Assembly: GCF_013307225.1 (NCBI RefSeq)
Contig: NZ_CP028942.1
Location: forward strand, 434,001 to 498,000
Direction of reading: 5' to 3'
DNA length: 64,000 bases
Source: Polynucleobacter tropicus
Lineage (GTDB): Bacteria > Pseudomonadota > Gammaproteobacteria > Burkholderiales > Burkholderiaceae
The notes beneath the pieces were generated by a model. It did not search any database and was not told the DNA's origin. It worked only from the letters and a program-made list of their open reading frames with translations. Shown here one piece after another: positions 1 through 9,165 of this stretch. The first letter of the stretch is position 1. Every line of letters begins with the position of its first letter. The translations under genes were made by a program, and so were the position numbers.

Positions 1-1
1 G

Positions 2-1153
2 CCATTACATTGGTTGGGTGAAGAGCATGGTACGCGCATTAGCTTATTAAGTCTTTCTAATGGCCCAACATTGGCCTTTAAAGATATGGCTATGCAGTTA
101 TTGGGCAACTTGTTTGAATATGCACTCAAACGCGCTGGTCAGCAGCTTAATATTTTGGGTGCCACTTCAGGCGATACTGGTAGCGCCGCAGAATACGCCA
201 TGCGTGGCAAAGAGGGTGTCAAAGTATTTATGCTTTCACCACGCGGAAAGATGAGTGCCTTTCAGTCTGCGCAAATGTACTCCTTGCAAGATCAAAATAT
301 TTTTAACTTAGCGGTAGCTGGGGTCTTTGATGACTGTCAGGATATTGTTAAGGCGGTAAGTAACGATCATGCTTTTAAAGCCAAGAATCAAATTGGCACA
401 GTGAACTCGATTAACTGGGGACGCGTGGTAGCTCAAGTGGTCTACTACTTCCAAGGTTACTTGTTGGCAACTAAATCTAGCTCTGAGAAAGTATCGTTTA
501 CGGTTCCATCAGGCAACTTTGGTAATGTCTGCGCAGGTCATATCGCTCGCATGATGGGCTTGCCAATTGAGCATCTGGTTGTAGCAACAAACGAAAACGA
601 CGTATTAGACGAGTTCTTCCGCACCGGCGTTTATCGTGCACGCAAGTCCGCAGAAACATTGCATACATCAAGTCCCTCGATGGATATTTCTAAAGCTAGC
701 AACTTTGAGCGTTTTGTTTTCGACTTTATGGGTCGAGATGGGAGAGCTACTGCAAGCATGTTCAAGCAAGTGGATGAGGCAGGTGGCTTTGATATATCTA
801 AAGATGCAGTTTTCAAAGACTTGGGTCAATATGGCTTTCAGTCAGGTCGCAGCACGCATGCTAATCGTCTAGATACGATCCGCGATATTGAGAAGAAATA
901 CGGCATCATGATCGATACACATACTGCTGATGGCGTGAAAGTGGCGCGTGAGCATTTGCAAGCTGGTGTGCCCATGATTGTCCTGGAAACAGCCTTGCCA
1001 ATTAAGTTTGAAGAAACCATTCAGGAGGCCTTGGGTCGTCCAGCTGAATGCCCTCCAGCATTTCGGGATATTAAGTCCAAGCCGCAGCGCGTAGTCAATA
1101 TCGACGCCGATGTAAATCAAGTGAAAGATTTTATTGCTACGCATCTCAATTAA
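2..1153 (+). CDS. thrC: Threonine synthase, 5' end cut by window edge
   Basis: PLP enzyme converting O-phosphohomoserine to threonine in the cytoplasm. The reading frame is open from base 2, so the start lies outside the window; 383 codons are visible and roughly the first 90-100 residues are missing by comparison with betaproteobacterial ThrC (about 470-480 residues). The PLP-binding lysine is in TLAFKDM (codon at 80-82). The motifs GATSGDTGSAAEYA and VPSGNFGNVCAG (phosphate binding) are intact. A TTG at base 14 could be mistaken for the start but falls inside conserved sequence. The usual upstream partner, hom, would lie outside. moeA follows after 33 bases. Confidence 0.95.
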   Translation, partial: PLHWLGEEHGTRISLLSLSNGPTLAFKDMAMQLLGNLFEYALKRAGQQLNILGATSGDTGSAAEYAMRGKEGVKVFMLSPRGKMSAFQSAQMYSLQDQNIFNLAVAGVFDDCQDIVKAVSNDHAFKAKNQIGTVNSINWGRVVAQVVYYFQGYLLATKSSSEKVSFTVPSGNFGNVCAGHIARMMGLPIEHLVVATNENDVLDEFFRTGVYRARKSAETLHTSSPSMDISKASNFERFVFDFMGRDGRATASMFKQVDEAGGFDISKDAVFKDLGQYGFQSGRSTHANRLDTIRDIEKKYGIMIDTHTADGVKVAREHLQAGVPMIVLETALPIKFEETIQEALGRPAECPPAFRDIKSKPQRVVNIDADVNQVKDFIATHLN

Positions 1154-1186
1154 ACATTCAGAGATAAGCCAGTAATAAGTATTGTT

Positions 1187-2437
1187 ATGACTAAGCCACC
1201 CATGTTGACTGCGCAGCAGGCTTTAGATCATTTGCTCTCCTATGCAAAGCCTGTTCATGAAAATGAAAATGTCCCAGTGCAGGCCGCTTTAGGTCGTGTG
1301 CTCGCTGAAAACGTTCAATCTTTAGTAGATGTTCCGCCTTTGGATAACACTTCGATGGATGGATATGCGGTTCGAACTGCGGACACCGCTTCTTCTGTCC
1401 AGGTGTTGCGAGTAGCGCAGCGAATTCCAGCCGGTTCTGTTGGCAAACAGTTAGAGCCAGGCACGGCGGCACGCATATTTACTGGGGCACCTATTCCTCC
1501 GGGTGCTGATGCGGTAGTGATGCAAGAAGATTGCACCATCCCAGAAGGGGCTGTTGATCAAGTACAAGTAAATACGGTTCCTACGGCTGGGCAATGGATA
1601 CGCCGTCGCGGTGAGGATCTGAGTGCTGGTAATACGGCATTGACTGCAGGTATTTTCTTGCGACCACAAGAATTAGGGGTGGCCGCTTCAGCTGGCCTAA
1701 CCCATTTGAATGTAAAGCGACGTGTGAAAGTTGTCGCTTTCTTTACGGGAGATGAATTAGCTCTTCCTGGAGAGCCATTAAAACCTGGTGGTATTTACAA
1801 CTCCAATCGCGACACCTTATTAGCTTGCCTTCGTGCTTTAGGTTGCGATGCTAGTGATTTGGGCATTGTTCCTGATCGTTTAGATGCGACCCGAGAGGCA
1901 TTGCGTCATGCAAGTAAAGACCATGATCTCATTATTACTTCCGGTGGAGTCTCAGTTGGCGAAGAGGATCACATTAAGCCTGCGGTGACTGCCGAGGGTA
2001 GATTAGATCTTTGGCAGATTGCAATTAAACCTGGCAAGCCTTTGGCTTTTGGTGCGGTTCGTAAATCAGAGCAGGCTAATGGCGGCGTTGATGGTGAAGC
2101 CTGGTTTATTGGATTGCCTGGTAATCCAGTCTCCAGTTTCGTTACCTTCTTATTGTTTGTAAGACCCTTTATTTTGAAGTTACAAGGGCGCGATTCCATT
2201 GCAACGCCTTCCTACTTTGTGCGTGCTGATTTTGATTGGTTAAAAGCGGATCGTCGTAATGAATTCTTGCGCGTCAAAATGAATGAGCAAGGCGGACTTG
2301 ATTTATTCCCAAATCAAAGCTCTGGGGTTCTCACCAGCGCATCTTGGGGTGATGGACTGGTTGATTGTCCTCCAGGGCAGGCAATTCACAAAGGTGATCT
2401 GGTGAAGTACATTCCTTTTGATGCACTTCTCAAATAA
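1187..2437 (+). CDS. moeA: Molybdopterin molybdenumtransferase MoeA
   Basis: Inserts molybdate into adenylylated molybdopterin, the last step of molybdenum cofactor synthesis. It has 416 residues, normal for MoeA. Visible signatures in order are DNTSMDGYAVR near residue 55, FTGAPIPPGADAVVMQE near 100, the MogA-like core with FTGDEL and SGGVSVGEEDHIK (about 180-270), and GLPGNPVSS near 310, followed by the C-terminal domain IV. It is the first gene of a moeA-moaD-moaE set, with 18 bases before moaD. The Shine-Dalgarno match before the ATG is poor, so translation after thrC may be modest. Confidence 0.95.
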   Translation: MTKPPMLTAQQALDHLLSYAKPVHENENVPVQAALGRVLAENVQSLVDVPPLDNTSMDGYAVRTADTASSVQVLRVAQRIPAGSVGKQLEPGTAARIFTGAPIPPGADAVVMQEDCTIPEGAVDQVQVNTVPTAGQWIRRRGEDLSAGNTALTAGIFLRPQELGVAASAGLTHLNVKRRVKVVAFFTGDELALPGEPLKPGGIYNSNRDTLLACLRALGCDASDLGIVPDRLDATREALRHASKDHDLIITSGGVSVGEEDHIKPAVTAEGRLDLWQIAIKPGKPLAFGAVRKSEQANGGVDGEAWFIGLPGNPVSSFVTFLLFVRPFILKLQGRDSIATPSYFVRADFDWLKADRRNEFLRVKMNEQGGLDLFPNQSSGVLTSASWGDGLVDCPPGQAIHKGDLVKYIPFDALLK

Positions 2438-2455
2438 TCGGTTTACGATTAATCC

Positions 2456-2713
2456 ATGAAACTCGAATTACGCTTTTTTGCTTCTTTGCGAGAAGTCTTG
2501 GGTACATCGCAAGAAGCCATTGAGATACCAGAGACGGTAAAAACAGTATCCCAACTTCGTGTGTACTTAATTGCGCGTGGTGGAGTTTGGGCTAAAGCCT
2601 TTGCAGAAGGAAAGCCATTGCGCTGCGCCCTTAATCAAACGATGGTCGATGCTAATACTGCCCTGAAAGACGGTGCTGAGGTGGCATTTTTCCCTCCAGT
2701 GACCGGAGGCTAA
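2456..2713 (+). CDS. moaD: Molybdopterin synthase small subunit MoaD
   Basis: Ubiquitin-fold sulfur carrier of molybdopterin synthase, 85 residues. The protein ends in the diagnostic Gly-Gly (PPVTGG), which is adenylylated and thiocarboxylated before sulfur is passed to precursor Z in complex with MoaE. The gene sits between moeA and moaE, and its last codons contain GGAGG, which serves as the ribosome binding site of moaE. MoaD is named over ThiS because of this context and the length. Confidence 0.93.
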   Translation: MKLELRFFASLREVLGTSQEAIEIPETVKTVSQLRVYLIARGGVWAKAFAEGKPLRCALNQTMVDANTALKDGAEVAFFPPVTGG

Positions 2714-2714
2714 T

Positions 2715-3176
2715 GTGACTCAGTCATTGATCCGCGTACAAGAAAACGACTTTGATGTAAGTGCCGAGATTGTAGCGCTTCGAAAGGGTGACCCCAGAGT
2801 CGGAGCAGTCGTTACTTTTCTCGGTACCGTGCGTGATTTAAATGATGGCAGTCAAGTCAAGGAAATGACCTTAGAGCATTACCCTGGCATGACTGAGAAA
2901 GCCCTTAAGGAGATTGTTACGCAGGCTAAATCTCGCTGGGATATCTATCAAACTCTAGTTATTCATCGTGTGGGCCCATTGTTACCGGAAGATCAAATTG
3001 TTTTGGTTGCCGTCACGAGTGCGCACAGAGGTGAGGCATTTGCCGCTTGTGAGTTCATCATGGATTACCTAAAGACTGCGGCCCCGTTTTGGAAGAAAGA
3101 AGAAACCCCTGAGGGTGGTCGTTGGGTAGATGCTAGGGTCGCAGATGAAACTGCTATGGCTCGCTGGAAAAAGTAA
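2715..3176 (+). CDS. moaE: Molybdopterin synthase large subunit MoaE
   Basis: Catalytic subunit that converts precursor Z to molybdopterin using MoaD thiocarboxylate. It has 153 residues, and the motifs LEHYPGM, HRVGPL, AVTSAHRGEAFAACEFIMDYLK and FWKKEETPEGGRW carry the family's active-site His, Arg and Lys residues. The start is GTG at 2715, one base after the moaD stop; an overlapping ATG at 2713 runs straight into TGA and is excluded. The GGAGG inside the end of moaD gives the ribosome site, so the two subunits are probably made in a coupled fashion. Confidence 0.95.
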   Translation: MTQSLIRVQENDFDVSAEIVALRKGDPRVGAVVTFLGTVRDLNDGSQVKEMTLEHYPGMTEKALKEIVTQAKSRWDIYQTLVIHRVGPLLPEDQIVLVAVTSAHRGEAFAACEFIMDYLKTAAPFWKKEETPEGGRWVDARVADETAMARWKK

Positions 3177-3219
3177 TTAATCATCTTGGTAGACACAAAT
3201 TTATTTTTGGAAATTGCAA

Positions 3220-4890
3220 ATGAAAAAAATCCTTGTACTCCTTACATTTTTTGTTAGCGCTATAACATTCAATAGTTTTGCTAATTCAGAGCGACCAGTA
3301 GTTGCTGTAGAAACTGGCTCACTGCAAGGCGCTACCGAATACAACATGAATGTATTCAAAAACATTCCATATGCTGCCCCGCCGGTAGGTGATTTGCGTT
3401 GGAGACCCCCTCAACCAGCGGCTACTTGGAATGGTACGCGTGATGCGAGTCAGTTTGGTGAGTCTTGCCCGCAGCCTTATGTGAAAAATCTAAGTACAGG
3501 CCTAGCTTTGCCAGGTAACGAAGATTGTCTAAAACTCAATGTGTTCACTCCGCAAAAGCCTGTCAAGGATTTGCCAGTCATGGTTTGGATTCATGGTGGC
3601 GGGTTATTGGTTGATGGCGCAAGGGATGCGCAATTTACGCCAATTAATTTAGTTAAGAATGGCGTTATCGTTGTGACCTTTGATTACCGCTTAGGTTCAT
3701 TAGGTTTTTTTGCTAGTAAGGAATTAATTGCTGAAGCTAAAGCAAAAGGTGAGCCTGTTGGTAATTACGGCACCATGGACCAAATCGCCGTTCTCAAGTG
3801 GGTAAAGCGCAATATCGCTGTATTCGGTGGCAATCCAAATAATATTACGATCTTTGGCGAATCAGCTGGTGGCCGAAGCGTTACTTGGCTCATGGTCTCA
3901 GATGCAGCTAGAGGCTTGTTTCATCGTGCGATTGCCGAGAGTGCTCAGCAAAGTCCTATTCGTGGCATGACTGAAAAGCGTTTAGGTATGGCGCCTGAAA
4001 CAGATATTTCCGCAAAGCTGATGTCAGGAGTTGGAGCAAAATCTTTAAAGGAGCTCAGAAGCCTGCCTACTCAGAAGTTAGTGTTGACAGCAGCTGATTT
4101 TGAAAAGGGTGAGTTTGGTGGCCCATTTATTGATGGTCAGATTCTTAAGGGTGATCCCATTCCTTTGTTCGCAGCCGGTCAACAAGCTAAAGTGCCTTTC
4201 ATGATTGGCACCAACTCTTGGGATTCTAGCTTTTTAGTGCCAGGCCAACCTTCTATGGCAGGTCTTGCCAGGATGCTTCGTGAAGATCCAAAGATTCTGG
4301 CGCAGTTATATGGTAATGCTCAAGATAAGTGCATTGCTTCTTCCGATGCCATGGGCGATATGTTCTATAGAGGAAGCACCAAGCTGTTAGCCGATAGTAT
4401 GAATGGCATTGCCCCTGGATATGCCTATTACTTCGATTACTTAACTAAGAATATTCGCGCTGCATATCCCGGTGTGCCACATACTTTTGAGATTAGTTAT
4501 GTATTTGGCAGTTATCCATTAATGCCGCAGGCGCCAATGGTCGCTGAGTCCTCAGCAAATCGCTGTGCACGTATTGAGCAGGCAACCATGGATTTGAAGA
4601 AAAAGGGAGTTTGGTCAAAATATTGGTATCCCATTACCGATAAAAATGACCCGCAAGATATTGCTATGTCTGAAAAGATGTCTGCTATTTGGGCGCAGTT
4701 TGCAAAAACAGGAAATCCAAATATGGACGGTCAAGCCAATTGGCCTGTCTATAGCCTGAAGTCAGATGTGATGCGCAGTTTCTCAGAGAGCGACGAGACA
4801 ATTACTGGGTTGCTTAAAGAGCGTGTTGATTATCAAATGCTACATCTAAGAGAAATTTATTCGCTAGAGCGGCTGAAGAGTGCATTTTAA
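3220..4890 (+). CDS. Exported type-B carboxylesterase
   Basis: Alpha/beta-hydrolase of the carboxylesterase type B family, expected to cleave carboxylic esters in the periplasm or outside the cell. It has 556 residues from the ATG at 3220; a TTG two codons upstream is less likely. Residues 1-22 form a signal peptide (MKK, hydrophobic core, cut near SFA-N). The oxyanion-hole motif HGGG, the nucleophile elbow GESAGG with Ser215, and HTFEISYVFG, which should hold the catalytic His, are all present. It starts 43 bases after moaE on the same strand and could be transcribed with it, although no link to molybdopterin is known. A strong terminator follows. The substrate cannot be told. Confidence 0.88.
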   Translation: MKKILVLLTFFVSAITFNSFANSERPVVAVETGSLQGATEYNMNVFKNIPYAAPPVGDLRWRPPQPAATWNGTRDASQFGESCPQPYVKNLSTGLALPGNEDCLKLNVFTPQKPVKDLPVMVWIHGGGLLVDGARDAQFTPINLVKNGVIVVTFDYRLGSLGFFASKELIAEAKAKGEPVGNYGTMDQIAVLKWVKRNIAVFGGNPNNITIFGESAGGRSVTWLMVSDAARGLFHRAIAESAQQSPIRGMTEKRLGMAPETDISAKLMSGVGAKSLKELRSLPTQKLVLTAADFEKGEFGGPFIDGQILKGDPIPLFAAGQQAKVPFMIGTNSWDSSFLVPGQPSMAGLARMLREDPKILAQLYGNAQDKCIASSDAMGDMFYRGSTKLLADSMNGIAPGYAYYFDYLTKNIRAAYPGVPHTFEISYVFGSYPLMPQAPMVAESSANRCARIEQATMDLKKKGVWSKYWYPITDKNDPQDIAMSEKMSAIWAQFAKTGNPNMDGQANWPVYSLKSDVMRSFSESDETITGLLKERVDYQMLHLREIYSLERLKSAF

Positions 4891-4923
4891 TTAAACCCAT
4901 CAAAATCTCTACCTTCGCAAACT

Positions 4924-4949
4924 AAGCCACCATTACAGGTGGCTTTTTT
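4924..4949 (+). terminator. Intrinsic terminator after the carboxylesterase
   Basis: An 8-bp perfect stem, AAGCCACC with GGTGGCTT, encloses a six-base loop and is followed by a T-run on the plus strand. It lies between the esterase stop (4890) and the convergent SulP gene. The T-run is best for plus-strand transcription. Confidence 0.85.
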
Positions 4950-4956
4950 ACGCTTG

Positions 4957-6588
4957 CTAGGAATGTGTTACAGCGGCAATTCCGGAAACTAGATCTGGAT
5001 ATAAGCAATCGGATTCTAGGGTCTGTAGGTAGCCACTGCGTTGCGCCATTCCATAGGGCTGGTGGTCAAGACCGCAGATGATGAGTTTGATATTCCGAAT
5101 TTTGCATAAATGCGCTAGTTCGGTAATGGCTTCCATTCCAGAAGTATCGATGTAAATAACGTTCTTTAAATCCAGAAGCAATATTTGTGATGGCAGCTTT
5201 TGCTCAATTTTCTCAAGCAGTTTTACTGCGCCAAAAAATATTGCACCATAAATACGGTAGGCATCAATTCGGCCTTGATGGTTTTCTAGTGCTGGATAGT
5301 GTCGAATATCAGCTGGTTCGCATCGTGACAAACTGGATATGCGATAGATGAAGGTAATAAAAGCAAAGAGCAATCCCACTTGGACTGCGACAGTAAGGTC
5401 TAGGATGACCGTGAGCAAAAATACACTCAGAATGGTAAGGCGATAGGGCAAGCGAAACTGTTTGAGATCAACAAACTTACGCCACTCACCCATATTCCAT
5501 GCTACGTACATCAGAATAGCTGCCAGACTTGCCAAGGGAATGTCTTTTGCCAGTGGGGCGGCAAACAGCACTACCATCAATAGCGCGCAAGCATGCACAA
5601 TTCCGGCGATTGGTGTTGTTCCGCCACTTTCAATATTGGTGACTGTTCGGGCAATCGTGCCAGTTGCTGGCATGCCACCAAAAAATGGGCTGACCAAGTT
5701 AGCTATACCTTGTGCCATCAGTTCTTGGTTCGAGTCATGACGATCATGAATCAAGCCATCAGCAATTCGAGCACACAGCAGGGATTCAATTGCGCCAAGT
5801 AGAGCTAATGTCAGGGCGGGTGCGATCATGTATTGCGCTGTGTCCCAACTAATCGGAATCCATTTAAATTGGGGCAGACTTGATGGGATGCCGCCAAAGC
5901 GACTACCAATGGTATCTACTGGTAAGTTAAATAAGCCTGTGACTGCGGTGGCAATTGCCATTGCTACAACTGTGCCGGGAAGATGGCCAAGCCAACCTAA
6001 TTTTTTCTGAATAAGTTTCCAGATCACAATAATGACCAAACTAGCGCCAGCAAGACCTAGAGCAATAATATTGACGGTATCTGCGGCGGCATAAAGTGCC
6101 TGCACCATAGGGAGAAATTGTGCAGGCATTTTCTCAATGGTGAGACCAAAAAAATCTTTGATTTGAGAAAGACCAATTAAACAAGCAATGCCGTTGGTAA
6201 AGCCAATGATGACCGCGATGGGAATAAAGCGCACCAAAGTTCCTAACCTGAAAACTCCCATCAGAAATAGAAGTACTCCAGACATTGCGGTAGCAAGCAT
6301 TAAGTTTGGAATGCCGTAACGCTCCACAATGCCGTACACAATCACAATAAATGCACCAGCTGGTCCACCGATTTGAACGCGGCTTCCACCCAGAAGGGAG
6401 ATGAGGCCCCCGGCAATAATCGCGGTAAAGATGCCTGCTTCGGGTTTGAGGCCGCTCGCAATCGCAAAAGCCATCGCCAGGGGCAGGGCAACAATGCCAA
6501 CTGTAATTCCGGCTAATACATCTTTAGTAAAAAGACTGCGGTTATAGCCTTTAAAGGAGTCCAGAATTTTTGGGTGAAAAATGATCAT
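4957..6588 (-). CDS. SulP-family anion transporter with STAS domain
   Basis: Inner-membrane SLC26/SulP transporter, 543 residues. The N-terminal 400 residues form about a dozen hydrophobic segments, starting FTKDVLAGITVGIVALPLAMAFAIASG, the usual first transmembrane signature. The C-terminal part (about 430-540) is a STAS domain containing VIYIDTSGMEAITEL. Substrates of this family include sulfate, bicarbonate and dicarboxylates; no carbonic anhydrase or sulfate gene is adjacent, so the ion is unknown. It follows the DUF2177 gene by only four bases and is very likely in the same transcript. Confidence 0.9.
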   Translation of the reverse strand: MIIFHPKILDSFKGYNRSLFTKDVLAGITVGIVALPLAMAFAIASGLKPEAGIFTAIIAGGLISLLGGSRVQIGGPAGAFIVIVYGIVERYGIPNLMLATAMSGVLLFLMGVFRLGTLVRFIPIAVIIGFTNGIACLIGLSQIKDFFGLTIEKMPAQFLPMVQALYAAADTVNIIALGLAGASLVIIVIWKLIQKKLGWLGHLPGTVVAMAIATAVTGLFNLPVDTIGSRFGGIPSSLPQFKWIPISWDTAQYMIAPALTLALLGAIESLLCARIADGLIHDRHDSNQELMAQGIANLVSPFFGGMPATGTIARTVTNIESGGTTPIAGIVHACALLMVVLFAAPLAKDIPLASLAAILMYVAWNMGEWRKFVDLKQFRLPYRLTILSVFLLTVILDLTVAVQVGLLFAFITFIYRISSLSRCEPADIRHYPALENHQGRIDAYRIYGAIFFGAVKLLEKIEQKLPSQILLLDLKNVIYIDTSGMEAITELAHLCKIRNIKLIICGLDHQPYGMAQRSGYLQTLESDCLYPDLVSGIAAVTHS

Positions 6589-6592
6589 GGAT

Positions 6593-6994
6593 TTAAGGGA
6601 ATCGATTGCCTACCCAATAGGCGATACCAGAGCAAAGGGCGGTCACAAAAGATCCCCAAGCAATATCAATCAATGCTAGCTTGGTTGGAAAGTTTCGAAT
6701 GACAGCAAGACTGGTAAGGTCGTAGGTCATGTAGCAGAATAATCCAAATAAGGCACCGTATATCAGGGCATCAGTGCACGACTGTTTTGATAGGGCTGGG
6801 CCTATGACAAAAATACAGACCCCAAGGGCATAGATCAAATAGAAGGCCAAAGCTACCGTGAGCTTGGGTTCGCCAGCCATCAAGTCACCCATTTCATCGC
6901 GATATAGGTTTTTTGCGATTCCTAGCAGCCAGACTAAATCGACCGTCAATAGGCAGACTAGAAACGATAGGTAGATCCCAAAATATTTGAGCAA
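6593..6994 (-). CDS. DUF2177-family membrane protein
   Basis: Small integral membrane protein of 133 residues with about four hydrophobic helices. The sequence DLVWLLGIAKNLYRDEMGDL followed by YDLTSLAVIRNFP and a terminal IDIAWGSF matches the DUF2177 family, which has no established function. The only usable start is TTG, with AAAGGT about nine bases upstream; no ATG or GTG lies near. It is the first gene of a two-gene unit with the SulP transporter, which suggests an accessory role to anion transport or a shared stress signal, though this is inference only. It is divergent from the stress protein gene at 7081. Confidence 0.8.
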   Translation of the reverse strand: MLKYFGIYLSFLVCLLTVDLVWLLGIAKNLYRDEMGDLMAGEPKLTVALAFYLIYALGVCIFVIGPALSKQSCTDALIYGALFGLFCYMTYDLTSLAVIRNFPTKLALIDIAWGSFVTALCSGIAYWVGNRFP

Positions 6995-7080
6995 TTAATT
7001 TACCTTTTGATCTTTTATAGGCGAATAATAAGCATTATGATGGAAAGAGTAGATTGGTAGTTAATTTAAAGGAGATTGGT

Positions 7081-7521
7081 ATGTTTAAGCATTTATTGGT
7101 GCCGGTAGACGGTTCAGATATCAGTAAAAAGTCGCTCAAAAAGGTGGCTGAACTTGCTAAGGCGGATGGCGCGGCCGTTACTTTAGTTTATGTTTCCGAT
7201 CCTCTTCCGCCTTTGGTCTACTCCGACAGCACCATGGGTTATGGAATTTCCGCTAAAGAGCACAAGAAAGTTTGCGAAGCTTATGCCAAGGATGTATTTA
7301 AAAAGGCAGCAACCGCTTTAGGTGCTGCTATTAAAGCAAAGACTTTGCATATTGCAAACACTAATTTGTCTGAAGGTATTTTGGATGGTGCCAAGAAGTC
7401 TAAGGCCGATGTGATTGTGATGGCATCTCATAAGCGTACAGGCATCAAAGGTATCCTATTGGGAAGTGAAACACATGAAGTGATTGTGCACTCTAAGTTA
7501 CCGGTATTGGTATTGGGTTAA
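7081..7521 (+). CDS. Universal stress protein UspA family
   Basis: Cytoplasmic single-domain Usp of 146 residues. It begins MFKHLLVPVDGSDISKKSL and ends with GIKGILLGSETHEVIVHSKLPVLVLG, the glycine-rich ATP-binding loop of the ATP-binding Usp subgroup. The ATG at 7081 is chosen over an upstream TTG at 7054 because AAAGGAG lies directly before it and the family starts here. It is monocistronic, divergent from the DUF2177-SulP pair, and closed by a perfect palindromic terminator. Confidence 0.92.
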   Translation: MFKHLLVPVDGSDISKKSLKKVAELAKADGAAVTLVYVSDPLPPLVYSDSTMGYGISAKEHKKVCEAYAKDVFKKAATALGAAIKAKTLHIANTNLSEGILDGAKKSKADVIVMASHKRTGIKGILLGSETHEVIVHSKLPVLVLG

Positions 7522-7548
7522 GTCGACAAGTTCTCTGAAGTACTAAAA

Positions 7549-7576
7549 ATAAAGGGGTTCATATGAACCCCTTTAT
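7549..7576. terminator. Bidirectional terminator, 28-base perfect palindrome
   Basis: ATAAAGGGGTTCAT is followed directly by its exact reverse complement, flanked by A-rich sequence on the left and T-rich sequence on the right. It lies between convergent genes (usp on plus, M23 peptidase on minus) and can stop transcription both ways. Confidence 0.85.
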
Positions 7577-7612
7577 TTATTTGATCTTTCAATCTATTTG
7601 CATGCTGATCAC

Positions 7613-9037
7613 TTAGCGCGTAATCGGACTTCCTAGTAGCAAAATTTCTCTCGTTAGCTGGCCACTTTCGTTGTCACGCATCGACCATAAATCTAGTTGA
7701 GTTTTTGAGCCATAGGGGTCAACGTAGATACCATCTTTTCTGAGTTCAAAGTGAAGATGAGGTCCTGTTGATCTGCCAGTTGAGCCAACGTAACCAATTT
7801 CAAATCCTCTTCTCACTTCGTTGCCCAACTCCAGTTCATTGTTGTAGTTGCTTAGGTGTGCGTAGTAAGTGTGATAACCACCAGGATGCTCTAAAACAAT
7901 CAGGTTGCCAAAAGCCCCGCTGTAACCAAGGTGCACCACCTTGCCATCAGCAACGCTAAATATTGGCGTTCCGATGGGGGCAGCATAGTCAATACCCATG
8001 TGGGCGCGATAGCGTTGTTTCGCTTGGGTTGGCTTGGTAACTGCGGTATTAGTTTTTGGCCGCTTCACACTGCCTGCGCGAACCATACCAACACCACGAG
8101 AGATCCGTCGATAGCTAAGTGGATTGGTCCAGAATGAGCGCTCTAGTGCTTCACCATTGCCAGTGAAAAATGCGCCAGGTATGTCATTACGGCTCACCCA
8201 AAATGCACTTGAAAAGATTTCATTGTTGTTTGGGTCAATAATCTCGGCAGCCCAAATTTGTGCCCATCTTTCGCGATCGCCAAAATCAACAATTAAACGA
8301 ACAATGCTATTTGTGTTTTCAAGAGAATTATTGTCTTCGGGGTAAATCTGCTTGATGATGGAGTTCAACTCCCACACTAATTCCACTGGTAATTTATCGC
8401 CCAATTTACGTTGGTCATATAAAACTTCCTTGAGGGGCACCCGAATCTCAGAGAGGTTTTTGGATTCATTCTTTAATAAATCTTGTTGAAGTAAAAAGCC
8501 ACCAAATGCAGATGGCGTGAAAGTCCACACTTCTGTTTTGCTATCCTGAATAGGGCCATTCATGATGCTCAGGGAGTCAAAGCGATTGCGAGTGGTAAAA
8601 GCAGCAGCGTAAGGAATGCAATCTCCACGCATACGATCGAAGAATGCTTTTGTCTGGCTTTTGAAAAACTCTGAAAATTGACGGTTGTCGATCCCAATTG
8701 AAGTCGGAAGATTACCCTCATTGAAGTTACGTCGTAAGCAACCCTGAACTACTCGGTAATCTAAGTTGGCATCATTATCAAGAATGAGTTCATTCGAATT
8801 TTTTCGTTGAAAGAGCTCTGGGTTTAAGCTCATGCTGGAACTTTTGGTATTTGCTCCAGCAGATTTGTCTTTAAACCCAATTTGCTTGGTGCTTTGAACG
8901 TTCACCTTTTTGCGGGGCTGGTTTGTTTGAGATTGCGCCAAGGGGCTGAAACCCATGGATATACCTATTAATAGACAGGCAATGGGGCGCTGGAATCTCT
9001 TCACAAGCCGAGTTGTAGCTAAAGCATTTTTGTTCAC
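7613..9037 (-). CDS. Exported M23-family peptidoglycan endopeptidase
   Basis: Zinc metallopeptidase, probably a murein DD-endopeptidase of the MepM/LytM type acting on peptidoglycan in the periplasm. It has 474 residues. The N-terminus has a basic region (KRFQRP) and a hydrophobic core ending near LAQSQ, consistent with export. A central domain (about 75-330) resembles the regulatory N-domains of large M23 proteins. The catalytic LytM domain is near the C-terminus with HMGIDYAAPIGTPIF (zinc His and Asp), YYAHLS, and GPHLHFEL (HxH). All zinc ligands are present, so it should be active rather than an EnvC/NlpD-type activator. It is a single gene divergent from the enolase-superfamily gene. Confidence 0.9.
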   Translation of the reverse strand: MNKNALATTRLVKRFQRPIACLLIGISMGFSPLAQSQTNQPRKKVNVQSTKQIGFKDKSAGANTKSSSMSLNPELFQRKNSNELILDNDANLDYRVVQGCLRRNFNEGNLPTSIGIDNRQFSEFFKSQTKAFFDRMRGDCIPYAAAFTTRNRFDSLSIMNGPIQDSKTEVWTFTPSAFGGFLLQQDLLKNESKNLSEIRVPLKEVLYDQRKLGDKLPVELVWELNSIIKQIYPEDNNSLENTNSIVRLIVDFGDRERWAQIWAAEIIDPNNNEIFSSAFWVSRNDIPGAFFTGNGEALERSFWTNPLSYRRISRGVGMVRAGSVKRPKTNTAVTKPTQAKQRYRAHMGIDYAAPIGTPIFSVADGKVVHLGYSGAFGNLIVLEHPGGYHTYYAHLSNYNNELELGNEVRRGFEIGYVGSTGRSTGPHLHFELRKDGIYVDPYGSKTQLDLWSMRDNESGQLTREILLLGSPITR

Positions 9038-9165
9038 CCCATCATTATCTAATAATGTTGTCGATCAGATTAAGAATTATGTTGTGGCGCAATAAATTCA
9101 GTGGCTTGGCCACAAACTGACTATTTCAATACTGGATACAATGTTTTTTTCAAAAAGGAGTTTAG

